The notes below the pieces were generated by a model. That model saw only the letters and a program-made list of their open reading frames with translations, did no database searches and was not told the DNA's origin. Below, in pieces: positions 43,017 to 51,150 of a DNA stretch of 64,000 nucleotides. This DNA is from Herbaspirillum sp. RV1423 (GTDB lineage: Bacteria; Pseudomonadota; Gammaproteobacteria; Burkholderiales; Burkholderiaceae_D): NCBI RefSeq assembly GCF_000577615.1, contig NZ_CBXX010000008.1, positions 62,001 to 126,000 on the forward strand, in the 5' to 3' direction. Each line of letters starts with the position of its first letter. The stretch's first letter is position 1. The position numbers and the translations under genes are program-made.

Positions 43017-44084
43017 ATGATTTTTATCACCGGCGGCGCCGGCTTCATCGGCAGCAATTTCATCCTAGACTATCTGTCGGCTCATAATGAACATGTCCTG
43101 AACATCGACAAACTGACTTATGCCGGCAACCCGTTTAACCTGAGCAGCCTGGATAACGACGCGCGCTATCATTTCGTCCAGGCCGATATCGCTGATCGGG
43201 AAACAATCGCGGCGCTGTTTGCGCAACACCGGCCGCGCGCCATTCTCCATTTTGCCGCGGAAAGCCACGTCGACCGCTCCATCCATAGCCCCGGCGAATT
43301 CATTCACACCAACGTCAACGGCAGCTTCACCCTGCTGGAAGTCGCGCGCCATTACTGGTGCGACCTGCCTCCAGTGGAAAAGGAAAGCTTCCGTTTCCTG
43401 CATGTCTCGACCGACGAGGTCTACGGCACCTTGGGACCGAGCGATCCGCCATTCAGCGAAACCACGCCCTATGCGCCCAACAGCCCCTACTCGGCATCCA
43501 AGGCGGCATCCGACCATCTGGTGCGGGCCTATCATCACACCTACGGGCTGCCGACGCTGACCACCAATTGCTCCAACAACTACGGCCCTTACCACTTCCC
43601 TGAGAAGTTGATCCCGCTGGTCATCCTCAATGCGCTCGACGGCAAGCCGCTACCGATCTACGGCGATGGCCGGCAGATCCGCGACTGGCTGTTCGTCAGC
43701 GACCATTGCACGGCAATCCGCGAGGTGCTTGCGCGCGGGACGCCGGGTGAAACCTACAATATCGGCGGCTGGAACGAGAAAACCAATCTCGAAGTCGTGC
43801 ACACCTTATGCGACATCCTCGACCGCCTGAAACCCAAAACCGCCGGCAGTTACCGTGACCAGATCGCCTTCGTGCAAGATCGCCCTGGCCATGACCGCCG
43901 CTATGCCATCGATGCGCGCAAGCTGGAACGCGAACTGGGCTGGAAACCGGCCGAGACATTCGAAAGCGGCATCGCCAAAACCGTGCGCTGGTATCTGGAC
44001 AATCCGCAATGGGTGCTCAACGTCCGTTCCGGCGGCTACCTGAAGTGGCTGGAGCTTCAATACGGCAGGAAGGAAAATACATGA
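43017..44084 (+). CDS. rfbB: dTDP-glucose 4,6-dehydratase
   Basis: This 355-aa RmlB is the second step of dTDP-L-rhamnose synthesis. It has the NAD site [13 protein letters not shown], the active-site segment [10 protein letters not shown] with Asp-Glu, and [12 protein letters not shown] as the catalytic Tyr-x3-Lys. The [15 protein letters not shown] motif is also present. Its stop overlaps the rfbA start (ATGA). Confidence 0.96.
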   Translation: MIFITGGAGFIGSNFILDYLSAHNEHVLNIDKLTYAGNPFNLSSLDNDARYHFVQADIADRETIAALFAQHRPRAILHFAAESHVDRSIHSPGEFIHTNVNGSFTLLEVARHYWCDLPPVEKESFRFLHVSTDEVYGTLGPSDPPFSETTPYAPNSPYSASKAASDHLVRAYHHTYGLPTLTTNCSNNYGPYHFPEKLIPLVILNALDGKPLPIYGDGRQIRDWLFVSDHCTAIREVLARGTPGETYNIGGWNEKTNLEVVHTLCDILDRLKPKTAGSYRDQIAFVQDRPGHDRRYAIDARKLERELGWKPAETFESGIAKTVRWYLDNPQWVLNVRSGGYLKWLELQYGRKENT

Positions 44085-44986
44085 TCTCAGCAGACCGCAG
44101 CTTGCCCGAGCGCAAAGGCATCATCCTGGCCGGAGGTTCCGGAACCCGCCTTTATCCGGCCACGACGGTGATCTCCAAGCAATTGATGCCGATCTACGAC
44201 AAGCCGATGGTGTATTACCCGCTGACCAGCCTGATGCTGGCCGGCATCCGCGACATCCTGATCATCTCCACGCCGCAGGACACGCCGCGTTTTGCCGAAC
44301 TGCTGGGCGACGGCCATCAATGGGGACTCAATCTGAGCTATGCGGCGCAACCGTCGCCGGACGGCCTGGCGCAGGCCTTCATCATCGGCCGGCAATTCAT
44401 CGATGATGCGCCATCTGCGCTGATCCTGGGCGACAACATTTTTTATGGGCGCGAGTTCGAAACCCAATTGCGCACCGCCTCGGCGACGCCGGACGGCGCC
44501 ACCATCTTTGCCTATCATGTCAACGACCCTGAACGTTACGGCGTAGTCGAATTCGACAAGAACCGCCGCGCCGTCAGCATTGTCGAAAAACCGGCCACGC
44601 CAAAATCGAGTTACGCCGTCACGGGACTGTATTTCTACGACAAGCAGGTCTGCGATATTGCCGAGGATATCAAACCGTCGGCACGCGGCGAATTGGAAAT
44701 CACCGATGTCAACAACATCTATCTGCAACGCAACCAGTTGCAGGTCGAACTCATGGGACGCGGCATCGCCTGGCTGGATACCGGCACGCATGAATCCCTG
44801 CTGGAAGCGGGCCAGTTCATCGCCACCATCGAAAAACGCCAGGGACTCAAAGTGGCCTGCCCTGAAGAGATTGCCTATCGTCGCGGTTATATTGACGCAG
44901 CACAGTTGGAAAATCTGGCGGCCCCGCTAAAGAAAAACGCTTACGGCCAATATCTGTTGCGCCTGCTGACAGACATGAGCTATTAA
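44081..44986 (+). CDS. rfbA: glucose-1-phosphate thymidylyltransferase
   Basis: This is RmlA, the first step of the rhamnose pathway. The ATG at 44081 overlaps the rfbB stop by 4 bp and follows AGGAAGGA, giving 301 aa. It shows the nucleotidyl-transferase signature [16 protein letters not shown] with [12 protein letters not shown], the metal site LGDNIFYG and the C-terminal AYRRGYID. An upstream in-frame extension overlapping rfbB is rejected. Confidence 0.96.
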   Translation: MISADRSLPERKGIILAGGSGTRLYPATTVISKQLMPIYDKPMVYYPLTSLMLAGIRDILIISTPQDTPRFAELLGDGHQWGLNLSYAAQPSPDGLAQAFIIGRQFIDDAPSALILGDNIFYGREFETQLRTASATPDGATIFAYHVNDPERYGVVEFDKNRRAVSIVEKPATPKSSYAVTGLYFYDKQVCDIAEDIKPSARGELEITDVNNIYLQRNQLQVELMGRGIAWLDTGTHESLLEAGQFIATIEKRQGLKVACPEEIAYRRGYIDAAQLENLAAPLKKNAYGQYLLRLLTDMSY

Positions 44987-45004
44987 TCAGGTCCGACACT
45001 ATCC

Positions 45005-45550
45005 ATGCATATTATTCCTACCGCCATTCCCGATGTCCTGATCGTCGAACCCAAAGTATTCGGTGACGAGCGCGGTTTCTTTTTCGAAAGTTTCAATGCA
45101 CGCCGCTTTACCGAGCTTACCGGCATCGCGGTCAACTTTGTGCAAGACAACCATTCGCGCTCGAGCCGCCATGTATTGCGCGGTTTGCATTATCAGATAC
45201 AGCATCCGCAAGGCAAACTGGTGCGCGTCGTGGCCGGCGAAGTGCTGGATGTCGCCGTCGACATCCGCAAGCACTCTCCGACATTCGGCCAATGGACCAG
45301 CACCGTGCTGTCGGCCGAGAACAAGCGTCAGCTCTGGATTCCGGAAGGCTTCGCGCATGGCTTTCTCGTGCGCAGCGACTACGCTGAATTTCTTTACAAA
45401 ACCACCGATTACTGGATGGCGGAACACGAACGCTGCATTGCCTGGAACGATCCCGCCATCGGCATCGATTGGAGTATCGATGCAGCGCCGATCTTGTCGG
45501 CCAAGGACGCCAACGGCAAATTGCTGGCCGAGGCTGAGGTATTCGCATGA
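45005..45550 (+). CDS. rfbC: dTDP-4-dehydrorhamnose 3,5-epimerase
   Basis: This 181-aa RmlC cupin has DERGFFFESFN at the N terminus, catalytic His in LRGLHYQ and the acidic partner in VAVDIRKHSPTFG. WIPEGFAHGFLV and the Tyr in YKTTDYW are also present. It lies 18 bp after rfbA and overlaps rfbD by 4 bp. Contrast it with the shorter-motif paralogue at 49449-50000. Confidence 0.96.
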   Translation: MHIIPTAIPDVLIVEPKVFGDERGFFFESFNARRFTELTGIAVNFVQDNHSRSSRHVLRGLHYQIQHPQGKLVRVVAGEVLDVAVDIRKHSPTFGQWTSTVLSAENKRQLWIPEGFAHGFLVRSDYAEFLYKTTDYWMAEHERCIAWNDPAIGIDWSIDAAPILSAKDANGKLLAEAEVFA

Positions 45551-46482
45551 AGATATTGCTGACCGGACAGAGCGGCCAGATCGGCCACGAACTGGCGATA
45601 AGCTTGCAAGGTCTGGGTGAAATCGTTTCATTTTCAAGACAGCAGATGGACCTCGCAGACCTGGATCAGGTCCGTGACGTCATCCGAGCAACACGCCCCG
45701 ACCTGATCATCAATCCGGCGGCCTACACCGCCGTGGTCAAGGCGGAAAGCGAACCTGAACTGGCCATGCGCATCAATGGCGAAGCGCCGGGCGTCATCGC
45801 CGAAGAAGCACAACGTCTCGGCGCGCCGCTGGTGCACTACTCGACCGATTACGTATTCGACGGGTCGCAGGAACAGCCCTACGCCGAGTCCGCCCCGACG
45901 CACCCGATCAATGTCTACGGCCAAAGCAAATGCGCAGGCGAAGAAGCCATTGCACGCCATTGCGAAGCGTATTGGATATTGCGCACCAGTTGGGTCTACA
46001 GTGTCGGCGGCGGCAACTTCCTGAAGACCGTGATTCGCCTTGCGCAAGAACAGGAAAAATTCACCATCGTCGGCGACCAGTTCGGCGCGCCGACGTGGTC
46101 CAGAACCATCGGCGACGTGACGCGCCGCCTGCTGCTCAATGGCGGCTCGCAGATTGCCCCGGACCATGTGCGCCGGACCAGCGGCATTTACCATCTCACC
46201 GCCGCCGGCGCGACCTCCTGGCACGGTTACGCCTCCTTCATTGTCGATCGCTTGCAGGCGCTGAACGTGCCGCTCAAGGTCGGCGGAAACGCGATGATTA
46301 CGCCCGTGCCGTCCAGCACCTATCCGGTTCCGCCTCACCGCCCCAAAAGCTCGCGGCTGGCGGGAGAAAAGCTGGCATCGACATTCGGCGTGTCGATGCC
46401 GCAATGGCAAACCGATGTGGCCGCCTGTCTGGAAGAAATCGTGCGCGAATATGGCCTGGCGGAAGGACTCCGGCTGCCTTGA
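45547..46482 (+). CDS. rfbD: dTDP-4-dehydrorhamnose reductase
   Basis: This 311-aa RmlD is the last step to dTDP-L-rhamnose. It has the cofactor site LLTGQSGQIGHELA, STDYVFDGS with catalytic Ser/Thr, and VYGQSKCAGEEA as the Tyr-x3-Lys. It overlaps rfbC by 4 bp and ends the plus-strand operon just before a long hairpin. At 311 aa it is slightly longer than the usual 290-300. Confidence 0.95.
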   Translation: MKILLTGQSGQIGHELAISLQGLGEIVSFSRQQMDLADLDQVRDVIRATRPDLIINPAAYTAVVKAESEPELAMRINGEAPGVIAEEAQRLGAPLVHYSTDYVFDGSQEQPYAESAPTHPINVYGQSKCAGEEAIARHCEAYWILRTSWVYSVGGGNFLKTVIRLAQEQEKFTIVGDQFGAPTWSRTIGDVTRRLLLNGGSQIAPDHVRRTSGIYHLTAAGATSWHGYASFIVDRLQALNVPLKVGGNAMITPVPSSTYPVPPHRPKSSRLAGEKLASTFGVSMPQWQTDVAACLEEIVREYGLAEGLRLP

Positions 46483-46490
46483 GCGGAATG

Positions 46491-46528
46491 CGCATGCCTG
46501 CGAAAATATCCATCGTCGCAGGCATGCG
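46491..46528. terminator. 13-bp hairpin between convergent genes, probable bidirectional terminator
   Basis: CGCATGCCTGCGA (46491-46503) is perfectly complementary to 46516-46528 around a 12-nt loop. It sits between the rfbD stop and the convergent gene ending at 46536. There is no T-run, so termination may be Rho-assisted or the hairpin may protect 3' ends. Confidence 0.55.
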
Positions 46529-46535
46529 ATGAATA

Positions 46536-48182
46536 TCAGTTGCTGGGAACGTACAATTTCTGATCGTCCTGCGTGATCAGATTCAACTGTCCCATGAACT
46601 GTTCATAATTGTCGCCGCCGCACACCGCGCGCAAATAACGCAGCAACAGATAACTGCCGAGACGCTCGGCGCAAAACGCCCACGCGCGCGACTGATAGGC
46701 TTCGCGTTTGACCTGGTAGCGCTGCACGCAGGCCCAGGCCACCGCCTCGATGTCGGCGATACTCTTGAGCCAGAAATCTGCAGGGAAGACGCCCAGTTCG
46801 ACGCCGCCCATGAAAAATACGCGCTCGTCGAAAAAGCGCTCGACTTCATCGCTGTGGAGGACGCCAAGTTCAACCGCCGCCGCCGTGAAACGCAGCATGT
46901 CTTCTATATGGTGCGCACGGCCATAGTGTTTCAGATAACCGGCGCTTTGCCCGTCTACGACGAAACCGCAGGTCTTGCCGATCAGAAGATCGCTCGAACC
47001 CGGGTCCAGCATGCTGTCGAAGCTCTGGCGCTCCAGCTCCTTGTTCGACACCACGTCCATCATCCAGTTGTCTTGCGCCGGCACGCCGCTGATGCGTTCA
47101 CGCGAAATGAACTTCCGGTACATGCAAACGCCGATGCGTTTGACGTTCGGATGATGCTTGAGGATGTAATTGCGCAAGGCGAAGTTGCCCACCATGCCGC
47201 CGACAATAGGATGGTAAGGCACCCATTGCGGCGCCAACTCGCGTAAATTCAGCCGCCCCTCCGCCTGCGATTCGCCGAGATAAATCGGCGTCACAAAGTC
47301 GGGAAACCGGATCGGCAGTTCAACGTGTGTGATGCATCCGTACACCAGCTCGGCGTCGCGTCCGCCAATAGCCGCTTGAGACGTCGCCGCTGCCTGCGTC
47401 GGCGGCTGCCGGCTGTACGCCAGAATACTGTTTCTCAGTTCCAGGAACCGGTCGATATAGGATATGTCGCCGGTAACAAGATAGTCTCGCTTCAGGGCAT
47501 CCAGTTGCGGCAGTTTGTCCTGGTAGGCAAGCGAGGCAAGATCGGCGAGCGGCAGCGCTGCATGATCGAAGACCGCGATGCGCAGTTGCTGGTCCAGCGC
47601 CAGCACCAGTGAAGCGATGCGCTCCGTCAGCAAGACCTTCATGGCCGTCGCCGCCCCGGCAGATGACGCATTGAGCCGTTCGGCGAGCGCACTGTCGCCG
47701 GATTCGGCAAGCTCAAACACCTTTTCGGTCAGATCGAACCAGGTCTTCCAGAACACCGGTTTCGCCAGGACATAACCGGTCCATGCCGTTGTCCGGAAAT
47801 CGGTGACGAATTCCCGCAAATCGAGAGACAACCCCAGCGCATCCAGATAGTCCTGAGCAAGCTGCTGCAAGCCGGGATGATGAAACTCACCCTCCTCGAA
47901 CACATTCAGAAAACACGCCGCGTCGCGCGCATGCGGAAAAAAAAGATAGGCGTCGTTGCCCGGATTCTGCGCCACGAACTGCGCAATCCGTTCCGGCCCC
48001 ATTCCGGTCTGCGCACCGAAACCTTCCGAAAAAAAACCGTAGAGCGCTTCATCGTCGACCGCTTCGTCCATGAAATAAGCACGAATGGCGGCATAGTCGC
48101 CCCAATCCTCGCGACCGCCCGGCGGCAACGCCATGAAACCGGCCTCGACAATGCGGGAAGTCTGATAGAGATGGATATTCAT
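46536..48182 (-). CDS. uncharacterised polysaccharide-locus protein with C-terminal DUF4422-like domain
   Basis: This 548-aa protein is soluble by composition, with no signal peptide. Residues 1-255 form an alpha-helical region I cannot assign (GMGPERIAQFVAQNPGNDAY, FFPHARDAACFLNVFEEGEF). From about 280 the protein parallels, motif by motif, the 260-aa protein at 59466-60248: THVELPIRFPDFVTPI, NVKRIGVCMYRKFISRE and YQSRAWAFCAERLGSYLLLRYLR. The HYRRF-like core is that of DUF4422, a putative glycosyltransferase domain. The start at 48182 avoids overlap with the upstream C-methyltransferase; 48263 is possible. It is probably involved in assembling or modifying the branched sugar chain. Confidence 0.78.
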   Translation of the reverse strand: MNIHLYQTSRIVEAGFMALPPGGREDWGDYAAIRAYFMDEAVDDEALYGFFSEGFGAQTGMGPERIAQFVAQNPGNDAYLFFPHARDAACFLNVFEEGEFHHPGLQQLAQDYLDALGLSLDLREFVTDFRTTAWTGYVLAKPVFWKTWFDLTEKVFELAESGDSALAERLNASSAGAATAMKVLLTERIASLVLALDQQLRIAVFDHAALPLADLASLAYQDKLPQLDALKRDYLVTGDISYIDRFLELRNSILAYSRQPPTQAAATSQAAIGGRDAELVYGCITHVELPIRFPDFVTPIYLGESQAEGRLNLRELAPQWVPYHPIVGGMVGNFALRNYILKHHPNVKRIGVCMYRKFISRERISGVPAQDNWMMDVVSNKELERQSFDSMLDPGSSDLLIGKTCGFVVDGQSAGYLKHYGRAHHIEDMLRFTAAAVELGVLHSDEVERFFDERVFFMGGVELGVFPADFWLKSIADIEAVAWACVQRYQVKREAYQSRAWAFCAERLGSYLLLRYLRAVCGGDNYEQFMGQLNLITQDDQKLYVPSN

Positions 48183-48228
48183 AAATCGTGCTTTTGCATC
48201 AACGAGTTCATCGGCAGCGGAGAAATAG

Positions 48229-49452
48229 TTACCATACCTGCAATCGCGGCACGGCGATGACAAAGCGGCCGCCCCATTGACGGATCGCCGCCAGTTGCGT
48301 TTCGACCTCGGCTTTCAGGTTCCAGGGCAGGATCAGAACATACTCAGGTTTTGCTTCCAGCAGCGCCGCCGGCGAAACGATGGGGACATGGCTGCCCGGC
48401 ATGTACTTGCCCTGCTTGGATGCGGCGGCATCGGCCACCAGGGGCAGCAGGTCGGCATGCACGCCGGAATAATTCAGCAAGGTATTGCCTTTGGCGGCGG
48501 CGCCATACGCCATCACCTTCTTGCCCAGGCGTTTCTGCTCCAGCAGGAATTGCAACAAATCCAGCTTGATGGCTTCGGCCCTGGCCTGAAACCCCTGATA
48601 AGTGGCAATCGTCTCCAGTCCGAATTGCAGTTCCTGCTGCCTGACTCGCTCCAGCGCCTGGGTAGGCTGGTGGCCAGCGTGCTGATGGCAGGCATAAATA
48701 CGCAGGCTGCCGCCGTGCGTACTCAACTGATCGACATCATAGACGCGCAACCCCAACGTGCGCATCATGCGATCGACACTACCCAAGGCCAGATAGGAAA
48801 AGTGTTCGTGATAAATGGTGTCGAACTGGCTTTGCTCGATCAGATTCAACACATGCGGAAACTCGATTGTGATGGTGCCTTCATCGGCCAGCAGCACCGC
48901 CATGCCGCCGAGGAAATCATTGATATCCGGCACATGCGCAAGCACGTTGTTGGCGGCGATCAAGTCGGCCTTGCCGTCGCGCGCCGCGATTTCCTGCGCC
49001 AGTTTCACACCGAAGAATGCTTCAACGATGGGAATCCCTTTGGCGCGCGCCGCGTCGGCGGTGCTGGTGGTCGGTTCAATGCCCAGGCAGGGGATGCCGC
49101 GTTGCTGCACATACTGCAAAAGGTAACCGTCGTTGGCGGCGATCTCGACCACCTTCGAGCCTTGGTCCAGCTTGAGGCGCGCCACGATCATGTCGACATA
49201 GTCGGCGGCATGCTTGAGCCAGGTGGTCGAGGTCGATGAGAAATAGGCGTAATCGGATTCGAACAATTGGTCGTAGTGCGCATAGTCCTGTGTCTGCACC
49301 AGCCAGCACGAACGGCAGACCATCACGCGCAGCGGATAGTAAGTCTCCGGCCGCGTCAGGTCTTCCTGGCGCAGGTATGCGTTGGACGGCGGCGAAAAAC
49401 CGAGGTCGATAAAGGTATCGTGCAACTCGGTCTGGCAATGACGGCATTTCAT
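48229..49452 (-). CDS. sugar C-methyltransferase (NovU/TylC3/TcaB9-like)
   Basis: The start at 49452 overlaps the cupin gene stop by 4 bp and gives 407 aa. The three-part architecture of NDP-sugar C-3 methyltransferases is visible. An N-terminal zinc site has CRHC (3-6) and CRSC (about 49-52). A SAM domain has VVEIAANDGYLLQYV and the catalytic TIYHEHFSYL. A C-terminal methyltransferase-like domain has AYGAAAKGNTLLN. It should add a methyl branch to a 4-keto-6-deoxy sugar. Its operon mates are rfbF and a cupin epimerase, so a CDP-linked sugar is the likely substrate. Confidence 0.88.
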   Translation of the reverse strand: MKCRHCQTELHDTFIDLGFSPPSNAYLRQEDLTRPETYYPLRVMVCRSCWLVQTQDYAHYDQLFESDYAYFSSTSTTWLKHAADYVDMIVARLKLDQGSKVVEIAANDGYLLQYVQQRGIPCLGIEPTTSTADAARAKGIPIVEAFFGVKLAQEIAARDGKADLIAANNVLAHVPDINDFLGGMAVLLADEGTITIEFPHVLNLIEQSQFDTIYHEHFSYLALGSVDRMMRTLGLRVYDVDQLSTHGGSLRIYACHQHAGHQPTQALERVRQQELQFGLETIATYQGFQARAEAIKLDLLQFLLEQKRLGKKVMAYGAAAKGNTLLNYSGVHADLLPLVADAAASKQGKYMPGSHVPIVSPAALLEAKPEYVLILPWNLKAEVETQLAAIRQWGGRFVIAVPRLQVW

Positions 49453-50000
49453 ATTGTTATCCCGGAAAAATCGGCGGTCAGCAAAGGATGCTGCAGATCG
49501 CGCGCGGACAAATGTTGCGGCGGCAGAGGCCACGCAATGGCGACGCGAGGATCGTCGTAGCGCAGGGCGCCTTCGGCAGCCGGCGCATAGGGCGCGGTGT
49601 GCAGGTAGAGCATCTGTACGTCATCGGTCAGCGCCTGGAAACCGTGGGCGCATCCTTCTGGAATGAGCAAGGCAAGGTCGTCGCCGGCCTCCAGCTCAAA
49701 GCCGCGCCAGGCCAGAAAAGTCGGCGAGCCGCGACGCAGATCCACCACCACGTCGAAGATCTTGCCGGCCAGGCAGCGAATGATCTTTTTTTCCGCATGC
49801 GGCGCATGCTGGAAATGCATGCCGCGCACGCTGCCGCGCTGCACGGTGTGCGAATGATTGATTTGCCGGATAGTCGCGCCTTGCAGCGCATCGGCCAGGT
49901 CGGTGTCGCAGAACCAGCGGGCAAAACCGCCGCGCTCGTCGCGCCGGCGGTCGGTCTCGACCAGCAGCACGCCCGGCAAGTCGGAAGCTAGCGTCCTCAT
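49449..50000 (-). CDS. RmlC-like nucleotide-sugar epimerase (cupin)
   Basis: This 183-aa RmlC-fold protein has DERGGFARWFC, the catalytic His in SVRGMHFQ, VVVDLRRGSPTF, and LIPEGCAHGFQAL. It differs from the true rfbC product in this window (HFQHAPHAEKK instead of HYQIQHPQGK). It lies next to rfbF (10-bp gap) and overlaps a C-methyltransferase. It is likely a C-3 or C-3/C-5 epimerase acting on a 4-keto-6-deoxy intermediate of the CDP-sugar branch. Confidence 0.85.
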   Translation of the reverse strand: MRTLASDLPGVLLVETDRRRDERGGFARWFCDTDLADALQGATIRQINHSHTVQRGSVRGMHFQHAPHAEKKIIRCLAGKIFDVVVDLRRGSPTFLAWRGFELEAGDDLALLIPEGCAHGFQALTDDVQMLYLHTAPYAPAAEGALRYDDPRVAIAWPLPPQHLSARDLQHPLLTADFSGITI

Positions 50001-50010
50001 GTCGTCGGAC

Positions 50011-50787
50011 TCAGGCCCATTTTTTCCATTGCGCCGCGCCGTTGTCCCACAACTGGTTGAGCTGGATCTTGTCGCGCAGGGTGTCCATGCACTTCCAGAA
50101 GCCGTGGTGCTGCCAATTCAGCAGCATGCCGTCGCGGGCGATATTTTCCAGCGGGGCACGCTCGAAAATGGTGGCTTCGCCGTCTTGCAGGTAGTCGAAT
50201 ACACCGGCGCGGCACACCATGAAACCGCCATTGATCCAGCCGAGGTCGCCCGGCGGCTTCTCGCGAAAATCGTTGATGTAACCATTTTCGTCCGTATTGA
50301 CCATGCCGAACCGCGCCTCCGGCTGCACGGTCGTCATGGTGACCAGCGCCTTGTGCCGCTCATGGTGCGCAACCAGCGCCTTGATATCGACATCGGCGAC
50401 GCCATCGCCATAGGTCAGCATGAAATCCTCGTCGCGCAGGTAGTCGCGCGCCGCCAGCAAGCGGCCGCCGGTCTGGGTGTGCAGGCCGGTTTCCAGCAAG
50501 GTGACCTTCCAGGGTTCGGATTTGTTGCGATGCACTTCGACCTTGTTGTCGACCAGGTCGATGGTGACATCGCCCTGGTGCAGGAAATAATTGGCGAAGT
50601 ATTCCTTGATCAGGTAACCCTTGTAGCCGAGCAGGATCACAAATTCGTTGAAGCCGAAATGCGAATAGCTTTTCATGATGTGCCACAGAATGGGCTTGCC
50701 GCCGATTTCGACCATCGGCTTGGGGCGCACATCGGTTTCCTCACCCAGACGCGTTCCCAGACCACCTGCAAGAATGACGACTTTCAC
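50011..50787 (-). CDS. rfbF: glucose-1-phosphate cytidylyltransferase
   Basis: This enzyme makes CDP-glucose from CTP and glucose-1-phosphate. The GTG at 50787 follows GGGGAG at the right distance and gives 258 aa, the family length; the longer GTG start at 50814 is less likely. The motifs are VVILAGGLGTRLGEET with RPKPMVEIGGKPILWH, LTYGDGVADVD, and WINGGFMV with FERAPLENIA. It feeds the CDP-glucose dehydratase at 40869. Confidence 0.94.
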   Translation of the reverse strand: MKVVILAGGLGTRLGEETDVRPKPMVEIGGKPILWHIMKSYSHFGFNEFVILLGYKGYLIKEYFANYFLHQGDVTIDLVDNKVEVHRNKSEPWKVTLLETGLHTQTGGRLLAARDYLRDEDFMLTYGDGVADVDIKALVAHHERHKALVTMTTVQPEARFGMVNTDENGYINDFREKPPGDLGWINGGFMVCRAGVFDYLQDGEATIFERAPLENIARDGMLLNWQHHGFWKCMDTLRDKIQLNQLWDNGAAQWKKWA

Positions 50788-50990
50788 TTTCTGCTCCCCG
50801 AACTGAACCGGCACCCGAGATTCCGCTTGAAGAGCCGGATCGGCGCTGCCATGAAACTACCGTTAGATATGCTTTATCGCGGTTATGTTACCTGTTTTGC
50901 CTGGACGACATCCCTTGGACTGGATGGTTTATCGCTTTCAATTTGCCTTTTTGGCACCACCCAAAGGATAAAACAGGCTGCCAATGAGGC

Positions 50991-51051
50991 GATTTATCGG
51001 GATTTTTGCCGCCATCTTTGAATTTAGGGCAAAAAATAGACTGCTATACTG
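50991..51051 (+). promoter_or_regulatory. promoter copy 1 upstream of the two-domain glycosyltransferase
   Basis: The sequence ends in an extended -10, CTGC-TATACT (51045-51050), about 100 bp before the start at 51151. A nearly identical stretch occurs at 53233-53295, upstream of another plus-strand gene. Shared blocks are GATTTATCG, CTTTGAATTTAG and AAATAGACTGCTATACTG. The -35 is not clear-cut (TTGAAT is 21 bp from the -10, TTTAGG about 16-17). Confidence 0.65.
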
Positions 51052-51150
51052 GGTTCGCCGGCCCGGAACTGGCAATCTGCCAGCCCGGCAGCGATTCCCA
51101 TCGTCGGCCGTGCCTCCCCCGCGAGCGTCCACAGAACACATGAGCACCAC

